64,000 nt of DNA from Hyparrhenia diplandra (lineage: Eukaryota > Streptophyta > Magnoliopsida > Poales > Poaceae): assembly GCA_015847255.1 (NCBI GenBank), contig JADLZK010010475.1, positions 1-64,000 on the forward strand. The letters are read 5' to 3'. How positions within the stretch are numbered: position 1 is the first letter of the stretch; the number at the start of each line of letters is the position of its first letter. Below, piece after piece: positions 44,522 to 56,767 of the stretch. The notes under the pieces are model-generated. The model had not been told where the DNA came from. It saw only the letters and a program-made list of their open reading frames with translations, and did not search any database. The position numbers were made by a program, and so were the translations under genes.

Positions 44522-47500
44522 ATGGCGGCGGCGCTGACGGCGAAGCCATGGATGTCGATGCGCCGGCTAGCCGCTGACTACCTCCTCGCCCGCAAGTCAT
44601 GCTCCCTCACGGCCTCCTCGTCGAGACCCGCGCCTCCATCGAGAAGGTCGCCGCCCAGTGCTCGCCATCAAGAAAGACGGCGCCCCCAAGTCGGAGCTCC
44701 GCGAGCTCGTCACTCAGATGTCGCCGCTCCTCGTCACGCTACGCCAAGTACGTCCGCGTCGCGATCCGAAACCCTAGCCCACATCCCAAAACCCTACCTG
44801 TAGATCTGCGGTGCTTGTTGAGTTTGATCCGCGCAGGTGAACAGGAGAGATCTTAATGGAGGAGGGACAAGGTCAAGGCGGAGACGGAGGCCGCGAAGGC
44901 ATGATTACGACCGGCAGCCGCACAACCTGCTGTGAGAAGAACCACTACGTGAAGGCCATAAGAGGGTGTCTCGACTTTCAGACCAAGCATCCGGGGATAG
45001 AGCTTGTGCTCGAGGAGGAGTTCCAGCGTTCCGCGCCGGCAGACATCCTTGAGAAGACCCTCGCTGCCGACGCCTCCCACGACACTCATGCTCAAGCGCC
45101 TCCAACTTCGAGCTCGTCAGGTTGCATTATTGCTTATCTGTTGCAACACAGTAGGAACTATGGACCTCTACTTGTTGCCAATTTGCTGTGCTCTGTTTGG
45201 TTCCCTGTTTGAGGGACTTAAATATGAACAGCCTGCATTATGAGCTATGGGAGCTGTTGATAAATTACATACCACTTTAAGCCTGGCATGCTGGATTGTT
45301 TTGGAACATTTATAATTTAGAACCATATACTCGATATTGCATGAAGTTACACCACTGCTTGCTCTTTGACTACGACAAGGGTATTTATTGGTTGCTTCAC
45401 AGCTGATTGATCACACATTTCGGGACAAATTATATTTCATTGCGTCAATTTCTTAAGTTTCTCAAATTCGCATGATTCACTCAAATATTTTATAGTCACC
45501 TGCCAAACCTTATTGTTGCTCATGTCGGATTGCATCATCACACATATTTTGGTGCATCTGCCTTTGTGTTGCAATTCTTTTTTCATTACTTCTATTTGCT
45601 TCTGCACGCAATTTACTTATTTTTAAACAACTTAGGTAAAGTAGTTTATGTCCTATGAGGTGTGGCGCTAGCGTTATCTCATTTGCGCTAGTTTCCATGT
45701 GATTTCCTTGCTGGCTGGCTTCAAAATAGATTTTTTATTTGTGAATCAGAGGAAAGAGTTATGCAAGCAAGCATGAGAAATTAGAACAACAGAGGACCAG
45801 CTTGCTGGAGACAATTGCTAATCAGAAAAAGTTCCTTCAAGCTCTTCCATCACATTTTCAAACATTGAAGAAAGCATTGCTCACAAGTTGTGTGCAGATG
45901 TGCAACATACCAAGAAATTCAAAAGTGCACTCATATGCTGCTGAGTTACTCTCACTCCGCCTTACATAGCATACACTCAGTTGCTAGCAGAAAGCAGCTT
46001 TACTGGAGAGAATATTTGAAGCAGAGATTACAGGGCTACAAAGGATGCCCAAATATTTGCTCAACAGCAAGCCAAGAAGGAAAATGGTAACATGCATGTC
46101 CTGATATTTCCTTTCATTTATTTTCTGCTCTTGCCATATTTCAGGCATATTTTCGCTTTAAATTTTCAGCCTCACTGGGCATGCCGGAGCGTCGGGGGCA
46201 CTTAATTAGACCTCTCAAAACCTAAACATTCTACGCATGCGACAGCCCAGCCAAAGCCGACATGCATGGAATTGCATCTTTGGTCCATTAATGAAGGCTT
46301 GATGCAAACGGTACCCGTGATATCGCTGGGGCAGTAGAAATGGAATGACTGCTAGAGCTAGCTGAATCAATTTTTATTCTGAATAGCACAAAGACAAGAG
46401 ACCGGCGGAGCCAAGAGATAGTCTCGCGCGCCTCACGATGCCCCTCATGCTATTGGCTCTCTTCCACGTTTGCTAGCTTAGAGCTAGTATACTAGTTTAT
46501 ATTGGTTGGAGACTCCTTAGACTTTGTGGCCGTGACTAGAAACGACTATGCGATTAGTATGATTTCGCATGCGATTGAAGGTCATCTTGGCAGTGGCGGG
46601 CCCAGGATTTTTAACTTACATTTCAAAATATGAGGGTATTCAAAAATCCCAGCAGAACACTCGCTTGAACTCTATTTTCATTTTTTATAATACATATATA
46701 CATATGAAGACTATATATAGCATTGTTTTTGTCCAAATTTTGGGTATTCAATTGAACCTTGAATTAAGGTAGGCCCGCCCCTGATCCTCAAGTATCTGTA
46801 AACAGCCTTGTCACGGTAAGATGCAATGGAGGGAGTAGTATTCACAGACGCATCGGGTCGAAAAGTATTCAGCATCTACAGCAGCAGTGCCATTTCTGCT
46901 TGCAGTTGTACGCCTTGCTTCGGCCCCGCACGCATCCACTCTTCCTCGCTTCAGTCATCGCGACTTCGCTTACTGTAGCCTGTGGGTGGGGCATTGGGGT
47001 CTGTGGCCATTATGGATTGTGGGCGGCGCTGCTTGCAATATTGAAACAGCTGCTTTTTACGGGCTGTGAGAATTGGATTCACGCGAAGTTAATGATGTCT
47101 CTGTCCTGGCGTAATTTTTTTAGCGCATGCGAATACTGGCTAGGATGGAGGGACCGCGTTACTGTTATGCGTTTCAAGGACAGGCTTAGTTTGTTGTCGT
47201 GTGTCTCCATTTTTGTTTTAAGTAGAGAATAAATGATGCCTTGCTCTGCAAGAACCCCTCGATCAATGGCAGTCATGCTAATATTCCTTAACTGATGACA
47301 GCACGCTTGTACATAGTTGCTTAATTATTTCATTTAAAAGTTTCTAAACTAGAGATAAGTATGCTGTCAGGCTTGAGATCTTTCTGATGTAGTGTCTCAT
47401 TTGTAATTTTGTAGCAGGCACTCTTCAAATGTAGCTTAATGGCCATGTGAATGGACGATGATGCAATTGATGACTAAGATGATGCTCAGAGAAGAAGCGT

Positions 47501-49916
47501 CAAGATCCAAAAAGAATGTGGTGAAGGAAGCTAACAACCCAGCAGTGGCCTATCAACCCACCCACTTAAAATTATCCTCCATGCATGATACTCGAGATTT
47601 CAAAGTAAAACACCGTAAAATCATCACCCTGAGGCTTGAAATATTTCATAAAAGTTGAATGCTATTTTATATTGGAATTGAAGACTCAGAGGGTCTGGAC
47701 AGTAATATCTTGCGCAACCTATTTCCAGATGATACTGGTTTAGATCTGCCTCACCATAAAATTCTAATTTTAACCAGCAGATGGTTTTGACTGCTGTTTT
47801 CAGCATCCTATGGAAGTTCTCAAGGCTCTGGTTTAAGTGTACTACCTGTTTTGGTTTATGTCTGTCTCAGGCATTTAATGCGAACTTAGCAGTGAAATGT
47901 TTTGTTACTATCCGGCCCAAATAGCCATTTCGCTTTCTAAGAGTTAAAGTTCTAAAAAAATATCGGTAATTATATATTAAAATATACAAATTTTATGCCA
48001 AAGTAATTAGTGTACCATCGGAAAGATCTTTAAGTCTAGTTTTTAACAAATTTATTTGAAGATTTAAATGCTGCACGTATTTCTACAAACATAGCAGCTG
48101 AAAAGCCTGACCACGCCCCCATAACGACATCTATTTTCGGGACCTGAGCGAGCACACCCTGCATTCAGTATCTTCTCGTGTCTCTACCACGCCGGCTGAA
48201 ATTGTGACTTGTCAATTTTTCTCAGATGGCTAAGATTTATGCTGGGGAGGTTCCAAACTTCAGCGCACAAGGATTCAAGGCCATACAAGTGGGCACAGCA
48301 TTTAGTGGTATCGACTTTTTGCCTGAAGTGCCTCCATCTCGTTGGGGATGATCTCGAAAGCAGAGCATTGAACAGTGCTGATTTGTCATCCGGCTTGCTC
48401 TATACCGCCAGCAGAACCGAGCACAGGCTATTTTGCAGAGAATCCGCTATGAAAGTTGCACAGATGGCTCTTATGTGAGTCAATGGTGTTTTTTGCTGGC
48501 TGCTGCCGCTTGGGACATCAATGATTGATGATAGATTAGCCTAGGAGTGACAGTGTAATTTGACTGACAGTTTTGAGCTAATGATGCTTTTACTTCATTG
48601 AACATGTCATTCTGAGTTATGGAAATACTATGAATCATTTAACAGGCAGAAATTGTGAAACATCCCATTTATAGCTTCTTCAGACTGAATTATTGACAAT
48701 CTTTATTATATATACATTGCTTGTTTGATTGGTAGCATCCCTTTGAAGTTTTCTGAGTCTCTTTTGATTACAGGTGGCAGCTTGATTATTTGTGACAAAG
48801 CTGAAGTGGCCTCGAATAGAACATACAGAATGCACCATGGGCATCACGCACCCACTGCAGCCTACATAGCTGGTCATTGACAGTTCTATCCTGGAGCGTA
48901 TCTTCGCTCTGTTTTGATAAAATGGGCCGCAAAGCAAATAAAAGCTGATAAAAGTGATGTAGAGAGAGATCTGCGACAAACGGGGAAGAAATCAGAAAGT
49001 ACCAGGGAGGATGGGGAGCTTCAGTCGCGACTCCCGGCCGAGAATGAGCCAAATGGCCCCGCTTAGCCTTATACCTCTGAGGTTGTCGGCTGAGATTGAG
49101 CCATTTCCTTAGAGGCTTTATCTCTGATATCAGTGAGCGCGAACATCATCTAAGCCAGCCGCTTTCATTAAAGTTTCTATAGAATGAGGATGATTCTGAT
49201 TCTCTGACGGCAGCGACAGCCAGCCGGGCACTCAGCCTGTTACTTTGATGAAATTGAAAAAAGTTCATTCCTCGATTATATAGATAGACTGGAAAATTAT
49301 AAGCCTCTCTGCGAGTCACCATGGCTCCTGAAAGTGTAAAACTAGCTAGCACGTGGCTCCAAAGTCATGCTGAAGCCAAGGTAAAACTATGCCATCGTTA
49401 TATGTTCTAAGCATTCATGCATCTCTCCATGCTCTTGCTTTCTCACATTGTGACTTCAATTGCAGGTTAAGATAAGTATAGAGTATCCTCTTAGACCTCC
49501 CCTCAGGATTATCGTTTGCTCTCAGAAAAGTCTGAAATTTTAAAGTGGCACAATGATCTTCGTGCAAATGGAAGCTGAGGTTTGTGATAACATATTGTGT
49601 AGCATGTTTTATGTAATGCATTCCCTGAGGGTAGCTCCTAAGCTCGCTAGCATGCTATGCAGGTAAATCTTCATATCCTTCGGAGCCTACCTCAATCATA
49701 TGAGGATTATATATTGACTCACCAAGTTATGTGCCTGGCTATGCTGTTTGACATGCATTTTGATGAGGAATACGAGAAAAGGAAAGTTACTCGTGATCGA
49801 TGTTGGTCTATGCAAAACCTGTTAGTGGAACTATGCTTACTAGATCAGTTAGGGGAAGAGACCGAAGGCAGACTATTTATTGGAGAGGTGCTGATTGCTC
49901 TTCCAGTTACTTGTAG
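44522..49916 (+). pseudogene. Unprocessed THO complex subunit 5 (THO5/THOC5) pseudogene
   Basis: Exon-like blocks match plant THO5 in order, many with splice sites still visible: 44522-44747 (IKKDGAPKSELRELVTQM in a shifted frame), 44837-45120 (NHYVKAIRGCLDFQTKHPGI), 45750-46087 (RTSLLETIANQKKFLQALPS), 47418-about 47756 (DSEGLDxNILxNLFPDDTGL), 48226-48474 (MAKIYAGEVPNFSAQ, DDLESRALNSADLSSGL), 48774-49380, 49466-49579 and 49663-49916 (VNLHILRSLPQSYEDYILTH, ending RGRDRRQTIYWRG...SSSYL stop). THO5 belongs to the THO/TREX complex that couples transcription to mRNA export. Introns are kept, so this is a DNA-level duplicate, not a retrocopy. In-frame stops, indels and large substitutions make it non-coding. 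A MITE sits in the 46.1-47.4 kb intron. Confidence 0.8.
46591..46783. mobile_element. Small hAT-like MITE (193 bp)
   Basis: The ends are inverted: CAGTGGCGGGCCCAGG at 46591 and its approximate inverse (AGGTAGGCCCGCCCCTG) ending at 46783. The middle is AT-rich and non-coding. Flanking 8-mers (CATCTTGG and ATCCTCAA) do not match, so the target duplication has decayed or the ends are slightly off. Confidence 0.55.
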
Positions 49917-51943
49917 AGTATGCGTGATCTTGATTCTGACTGGTCACTCGGTTCAGCTGAGCATTGATTGCTCTGGAGAAAATCCTTTTCTGACACTGAG
50001 AGAACTACTTATGTAACATTAGAGCTGACACAGATCCTTGGTTATCGCTACTGTCTTGACAACAATAGCTGGAAAGATTTCTCTCTGCCCATACCAACTA
50101 GAGAATTCTGTGCTGTTGAGTATATTTCAAGAGGCCTTTCTGCTGGTTCCTATTTTCTTGGTTGTTGAAAAACTTTCTCCTGGATTCTACCCCGAACATT
50201 TTTACGCGTTAAATTTTAAGCTTGCAGCATTCTGTTGCAACAAACAGCTTCTGCAATAAGCAGAACTTACTGATGTTGTTGATGATGTTGGAGCAGCCTC
50301 GCTGGTTATCCATTCTCACTTATCGCAATCTGCGACAGACAGCCATGAGGTAAATGGCTTACGGTATCGATTATTTGTTAATTTCTTTGAATGTAAATCG
50401 TGTTTTTCCATCCTTTGAATGTGTCTATTTCATATGCTAGATTTAGAACATCGTAAAATTGCAGAACACTATGCTTATGATGACATCTAAGACTTTGCTC
50501 GTGGCAATTGTTTTTACAGCCAGTACAGTACACAAACCTTTTTATTCGATCTATTTTCATAAAAATCATTGTACGCAAGCAGCAAACAATCCATGGCCCA
50601 GTCGACAGGCAGCTAACACTATAGCATGTTCAGTTCCTTCTAGACGTCTATACGGCCCTGTACTGTGATTGTTGAGGCTTAGCTCATCTGCCTGGAGCAA
50701 ACGTGCTCCGAGCCTGGTGGAGTTGACGTAATCTTTCGCGGCGAGTGCGGGGGAGCCCTGGCAGCACGAGCTCCGGCGACCTCTAGCGAGCCGCATCAGC
50801 CACCCCTCTGCGTACTCTGCCCGGCGACGTGAGCCGATGAGGAAGCTCCGGATGAGCTCCCCACGCCGCGTTCACCACCTTGTGCGGTACCGTCAGCACC
50901 GAGTAGCTCTTGTCATGGCCTCTTGCATCACCTTGCTTTCCATTCATTCAACGGCACAACCGCACAAAAGCGTAGCTCAGTTCAGCTCTGCTCTGGCACA
51001 ACTAGCATTCCTGGATTCTCTATTGCCTACTCTATTCAGTCTTCACTCTACTAGGGTGTGGGCTCGAGGTTTGGAGTCTTGAATCATGGATACTCTTGCT
51101 TCCAAGCTTCATTTTGCTTGCCTTGCAAGGACAGTTCTGTTGCCCAATTGTATGGATTCTTCTCTATATGGATCGAATATACCTCTATATATTTTCGAAT
51201 TGTAGTAAGTATATGTGTATATGTGAATATACACACATTTTGAAATTATAACCACCAATTCAATTTTTATGTTCAAGTATAAGCATCCATATGAGGTCAG
51301 TGAAGAACTCATAAATGAAACCAGTAAACACACGGACCTGTCCTGTGTAGAGGCTGTTGAAGCAGAGGCAGGTTCCGAAGTGCTTGAACTGAAGCGCGGA
51401 GTCGTCATACGGCACCCTGGGCACGATGTCGTTGCAGTACACGAACCTGAAGTACCTGCTGGGCTTGCCGCCGAGGCACGACGCCTCCATGAACCTCCCG
51501 AACGCCTCGTCCCCGACGCGAGGCTGGCCGAACGTGTACACGCCGTGCAGCCGGGCCAGCACGGCGTCCTCACGGTGCAGCGCCAGGACGGCCGGGAACA
51601 GCACGGCCAGCGCGCCGCCGAGGCTGTGCCCCGCCACGACGAACTCCGGCGTCGGCGTTCTCGGACAGGAAGCGCCGCAGCGCCTCGCGGATGGCGTAGT
51701 ACGCGAACGGCTTCCGGCGGTCCGGGTCGACGACGTCTTCGGCCAGCCGCCGTGCCTCTGCAGGCCCAGCGCCTTCATGAAGCCGCCGTGGATCTTGCCC
51801 ACGCCCGGGACCTCGTACCACGAGAAGTCAAAGTCTGTGCACCACTGCTCCATGTCGAATGGCCTCGCCGCCGGAACGCCACCACGGCCAGGCCTCGCGT
51901 CAGGCGACCTTGCCTACGACCACGAACGCCCGCGGTGCAAATT

Positions 51944-52949
51944 CTGGAAATTGGGAGGAAGACACGTTACGAGGCTAAGAAGATGGCAGGCGGTAAGTAC
52001 GCGTTTCTGGCTCATGAAAATTCAATTTGCCGCTGATCGGATTGTGAAAATCCTGATCTACGGCTCTACCATCTCCGTTATTATATCGCCACACTCATTC
52101 AAGAAATACCAAATATTAAACTTTAACGCAAATCCTCTTTGACTTAGGGCCAGCCTCAACGGGAGTTTCTGCAGGCACAGAAATCGAGGCTCGACCCGCC
52201 AAATGCTCGACCATCACTGGATGACCTGAGCCCAAATTCCCGCATGCCATTTCATACATGATCGATAGAGCAGCGCGGCAGTTTGCCATTCTCGTTTACT
52301 TCGTCTAGCTCGACTCTCCAAACACCTACGCAGGATCTGTAGTTGGGAGATGCCCCGTCTGGAAATTTCATCTTCCCCTGCGCACCATGGCTGACATCGT
52401 AGTCAGCATTTCACCTTTTTCCTATTTCCATGGGAAAGGGGGTAAATGCACCAAAATAATAGGAAAAATAAAACAAGACGAGGATGCAGCAGCCAGCATA
52501 TTCAGAATATCTCCATGAAGTTCTTGTGGTTCACCAGACATTATCGATATTGGCTGACAGGCCTATATTCTGACCACAGATTTTTATAACACATTAACAA
52601 GTTACCCTTATATGCGGCATTAGGAAATTGTCACTTTGTTTCTCATATACTGATTAGCACTTGCCCCTTGGCAACAAAGTTAAATGAAAATATTTCAATC
52701 TCTAAGTTACTTAACGCACTGATGCAGAAGCGAACATATAAAGCTCTGCGCCGAAGCCTGCAATGAAATTCATGCGAGCTTGAACTCGGGCCGTTCGGCA
52801 ATTTCCTCAATATCATCAAATCCCAAAATTAGCAAGTAGCATTTCAGCAATGAGAGATTTGATATAGCGCTTTCGCGCGACCATAGAATTCAGATGACTG
52901 TGCACCACAAGTTTCCAAAAACGCTGAAGTTAGCGTAAAAGTTACAGAT
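51944..52949. other. Intron-like spacer within the broken lipase gene
   Basis: No missing lipase exon could be recognised on the minus strand here, and no other gene was seen. Confidence 0.35.
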
Positions 52950-54610
52950 CCATTGAGATTGATACGGTGCGACACTCGTGAACAGACACGCGAACGGCTC
53001 CCCGAGCGCCTCCCGTGGCGACTGGGCCGCGCCCGCCGGCCGTGCACCTCCGCCAAAGAGCCCCTCCGCCGCCGCTGCCTTGCTTTCGCCGCGGCGGGCG
53101 GCAGACACGGATCCCGCCTCAACAAGGGGCGTGTCGCGTCCCTCCCACTCCACCCCCCTTCTCCGCCCACCCCACCCCACCACCACCTCACCGGGCGCCT
53201 CGGCAGCTTTCGCCGGCCGGCTGCCCGGATCCGTAGCCTCCAAGTCGGATCCCGCCTCTCCTCCTTGGATCCGCGCCGACGAGCTCGGATGGCCTTTGGC
53301 GGCAGCGGCTGCCGCCGGTGCTGCCGGTCGGTCCCCGAGCAGCCGGGCGGGTGCCTCGGCATGGAGGGCCGGGGCCATCCCCACCTCCCTCGCCGGATCC
53401 GCCGTGAGCGGCGCGGTGGCGCCTCGGCGCCCGGCCGCCCCTCGGTGCTACCCGCCGGGAAGGTGGGCCCTTGGCGCCCCCGGGCGGCCGTTTGGGGCGG
53501 TGCCGCGGCCAGCGTGGTCGCGGCAGGCGCCCCCGCGCCTCCCGCTAGTGCGAAGCCGGAACCGCGTGTTCCGTGTGCAGAGAAGCGACGACCGCCGCCG
53601 TGGCAGTTTTCTCGAGGTGGCCGGTGCAGCGCGAGTGGCGCCTTGGGTGGCGTGGCGCGCTTGTTCTACGCCGCCTTGCGCCGCGGTGGTGGGCGGTCTG
53701 CTCGCGGCTCGCCATCGACGCCGTGGTGGTGGGATGGCGCGCCTCGCCTTCTCTGTGGGACGTGGATGTGATGGAGCTCCGCGGCGAAAGCTCACCGACG
53801 CAGCTAGCGGACGACGACGACGCCGTTGGCGCCGCACCCTTTCTTGAAGGCGCCGTCTCGAGTCTCCTATCTTCGTCACCGGCGCCGGATTTCGTAAAGC
53901 CCCGCCTTTAGTCTAAGGCCGCAGCGATGGCGCCTGGGCGTCACTTCTTGATGGCGCCGCTGAAGAATCTGCGGCGGCTCGCCGCTTGTCTTGCCGCTCG
54001 CCGCGCACGGGCCTATTGTGCTTGGCGTCGCCTTCATTTGGTATGTCCATTGGTGTTTGTCGTAGCCGTAGTCGCCGCTTGGCGGATGCTTTTGCCGCCG
54101 CTGCTTCGGGCGGATGCTTGGCCGCCGAGGAGGTTCCGTGGATGCTTTGCCACCGATCGAGTCGTAGTCTCTCCGGCGGATGCTTTGCCGCCGTGTTGGT
54201 TTTTGCCACCGACGAGGTCGTTTGTCTTTACGGGCGGATGCTTTGCCGCCGTGATGGTTCCCGTGGATGCTTTGCCACCGACGAGGTCGTGTTTTGGGCG
54301 GATGCTTTGCGCCGAGGAGGTGGTGGATGCTTTGCCACCAAGGTCGCTCCGGCAGATGCTTTGTCGACGAGGTGTTTCTTCTACTGGCCACGATCACCTT
54401 TAGCTACTAGTTGTTGAGTTATCTCTGTATAGGCGCAGCTTGCTCGGACGCTGCGTGAGGGTTCCCCCGCCTCGCTTCCTCGCTTATCGCTTATGTTTAA
54501 GTTCTTCGTTGTTGCTTTTTCGCTCGTGATGTCTTCTCGGCATCGGGGCTTGTTGTAATTGGATTTTGGTTTTCCTCCTCTTAATGAAATACGGGTGAAT
54601 GGGCCCGATC
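52950..54610 (+). repeat. GC-rich repeat-like insert of unknown family
   Basis: A very GC-rich block (52950-53900) with several overlapping long frames of low complexity is followed by a tandem array (54080-54375). After that comes a tail-like segment (54410-54610) containing TTGTAATTGGATTTTGGTTT and TCCTCTTAATGAAATACG. The tail resembles 3' ends of plant retroelement transcripts, so a non-autonomous retroelement inserted into the lipase intron is plausible. No reverse transcriptase and no target duplication were found. Confidence 0.4.
54080..54375. repeat. Degenerate tandem array, GGATGCTTTGCCGCC core
   Basis: About nine copies of a GGmGGATGCTTTGCCrCC core are spaced 26-58 bp apart. Longer units alternate GCCACCGACGAGGTCG and GCCGCCG linkers. 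No gene is recognised in any frame; the array lies in the GC-rich insert. Confidence 0.7.
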
Positions 54611-55235
54611 GCGATTTGAGATTGATACATGCTCCGATCCCTTCTTAAAATTGCAATACATGTATATACAAACGTTGTCAGTTAGTAAGCTTACTCCTCA
54701 CATTATGAAGAGTACCTATAGGTTGGAGTACAGCACTACACAAATCTTCATATTATATTATTGTAAGAGGAATGTTCATGCGTGTGATCAGAAACGAATG
54801 GAAGAATTCCTGTAGATAGGTGGAACCTATAGGGCCATAAATGCAATTGTGTTGATTTGTACCATCGATAGCAATATACGACCTTCATATATCTATGCCA
54901 ATGAAACAGTCGAGTCCATGAACTGACCGGGGATAATCTAAGACCTGAACTAAGTGCGCCATTATCTTCTCGTGATCGGACCATTCACCCGTGTTTCAAG
55001 TGCGCTATTATCAAAGTGATTTCAACTTAAGTTGCGACACACGGTTGTGCAGATATGTAATGTGTTGTCTTTTAGGTCGTCTGCAGCAGTGTTTGAATCT
55101 GAGTAAAGGCATGCAGAATTAGAGTTGGAGATGAATTCTTTTTCCAAAACTTATTGAGACATGAGAGTGCTGGATGGGTCTCAGAGTTCAGACGTTCAGC
55201 TACGGTGTGACACACGAGTGAAAGCAAGCAATTAC
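54611..55235. other. Remaining lipase intron 1, nothing recognised
   Basis: AT-rich spacer between the GC-rich insert and exon 1 of the lipase. No missing exon was detected. Confidence 0.3.
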
Positions 55236-55937
55236 CTTTGCAGCGCTCTGAGGACGAGCACGAGGACGCCACCGCCATTCTCGTTGACGAGGTTCATCCA
55301 GTACCCGTCACTCTCCCCAATCAGGGCGATCGGCTTCTTCGCCCACAGCATCAGCACCTGCGCCACCAGCGAGACGAGCAACGCCCACCGCCTACGCCAG
55401 TCAGATATCTCTGTGCCGGCGGGGCAATCCACGGCCGCGTTCTCGGACACCTTCCCCGACCACATGAGGTGGACGAGGGCGTAGAGCCCGCCTTTGTCCG
55501 GCCGCAGCACCATGAAGTCGCTGCAGAAGCTATCGCCGGCGTCTGCGCCTCCTCCACCGGCGCCAGCCATGCTTGCGACCAAAGAACCAAACTAGAGCAA
55601 CGGCAGTAATGAGATGGCACGCAGCGTTTTGCTGTTGCTCGACCTAGTATGTCGAAGCAAAGGGATCCCGACCTATTTATATATAATAATAATATAGGAA
55701 GACAATATGGCATTGCTGGTATTAGGCGAGAATTAAATAACTAGACCCTAATAACATATACACAAAATTGCTAATTCCATCCTAAAAATATTAATAATTC
55801 TGAAGAATAATAGTACTTATCAAATAAGCATAGTTAGCGATACATTATTATGAGATGTATTTTTCACAATTTATCTTATTTATGATAATACTATGATGTG
55901 CATCTTCTAGTTTTTAATCATTTTGGAGGCCAATTGG

Positions 55938-56354
55938 TTATAAAGTCGACGGATTTTCCTTTTTACTAGAAATTTCATTGTTGTCAGTATTGACATGTAG
56001 CATGGGGACTCTCTCTTTATCCTCGTCCGATTAATCCACTTTTTAAAAAGATCTCGAAAAACAATGAATTGAAGGATTTGATTACTCAATATTCGATTCG
56101 AATAGATTCACAATAATTCTAAAAATATATGAATTTTCTATACCTCTTCATAATCCTTCCAAATTTCATTCTAAAAATAAAATAAAGAACCTATATTATA
56201 GGGTTCTGTGATTAATCGCTATTACTCGATCTCGCTAGAACAGCTTCCATTGAGTCTCTGCACCTATCCTTTTCCTTTGGGTTCTAGTTTGAGAACCGCT
56301 TGTTTTCAGGGATTTGGGCTCAGGATTGCCCATTTTTCATTCCAGGGTTTCTCT
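55938..56354 (-). other. Nuclear plastid DNA insertion (NUPT): trnL(UAA) group I intron segment
   Basis: The sequence matches the plastid trnL-UAA intron on the minus strand. The barcode primer-h site is exact at 56247-56268. The primer-g site (56314-56331) has one extra G, and the P6 loop lies between them (56269-56313). The P6 loop has the grass-type pattern (AAACAAG, GGTTCTCAAACTAGAAC, CAAAGGAAAAG). Downstream intron sequence (GGATTAATCGGACGAGGATA, then ACATGTCAATACTGACAAC, AATCCGTCGACTTTATAA) continues to 55938. No trnL exon is included. It is diverged and therefore old, and it is non-functional in the nucleus. Confidence 0.85.
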
Positions 56355-56453
56355 TCTTTGTTATGTAAACTATTGTCATACTGTAATAAGATGAAATTTG
56401 AGCTGTTTGCATATAATCTAGTGCCTCTCGAGGGCATTTTTGTAGAGTAACGA

Positions 56454-56767
56454 TATGCTATGAAAACTATCTGCCGTGAAAATCGCGTCAGTCTCATCGA
56501 CTAAAAGCTATCTAAATTTACCAAAATCACATGTAGATGATATGATGATTCATCAATCATGTAAATATCGTAGTCCAAACTTTCGACTTCGTCTTGTGAG
56601 ATAGAAATTTGTTATTTTTTTATATCTCACAAACGAAGTCGAGCTCGACAAGATATTTTACAAGGTCATGTATCATCATATCATATACATGCTGTGATGG
56701 TAAATTTAGATGACTTTACCATGGTTTCGCAGATTTTCGTCAAATGGCTCAGGGTTTCCATAGCATA
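56454..56767. mobile_element. Foldback MITE (about 314 bp hairpin)
   Basis: Left and right halves are inverted copies, starting TATGCTATGAAAAC and ending with the inverse TTTCCATAGCATA. Matching inner blocks are GAAAATC, ATCTAAATTTACC, ATGATATGATGAT and GACTTCG...TGTGAGATA, around a short AT-rich loop near 56620. It is non-coding. It abuts the plastid insertion by about 100 bp. Confidence 0.7.

Larger units (their letters stand above)
50566..55570 (-). pseudogene. Broken OBL1-type triacylglycerol lipase gene (class 3 lipase)
   Basis: Exon 1 (55570-55236) encodes MAGAGGGGADAGDSF, FMVLRPDKGGLYALVHLMWS and LALIG-type hydrophobic segments ending at a GT donor, as in oil-body lipase OBL1 N-termini. 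The catalytic exon (51943-51338) holds WCTDFDFSWYEVPGVGKIHG, the serine nucleophile elbow AGHSLGGAL, GVYTFGQPRVGDEAFGRFM and FRFVYCNDIVPRVPYDD, ending at a GT donor. A last exon (50931 to about 50566) has TVPHKVVNAAW, EYAEGWLMRLAR and KDYVNSTRLG. OBL1 lipases release fatty acids from lipid-droplet triacylglycerol. The exons that should lie between exon 1 and the catalytic exon (about 100-150 residues) were not found; a GC-rich repeat occupies that interval. Frameshifts occur near 51740, 51648 and in the last exon (extra G at TGGGGAGCTC). With missing exons it is best called a pseudogene. Confidence 0.7.

Noticed and set aside
46820..46850. GGAGGGAGTAGTA resembling a Stowaway right end
   Set aside because: No left end with a complementary sequence was found within several hundred bases.
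52844..53911. Long overlapping open frames (up to 289 codons) in the lipase intron region
   Set aside because: The composition is low-complexity and GC-driven, several frames are open at once, and no domain is recognised.
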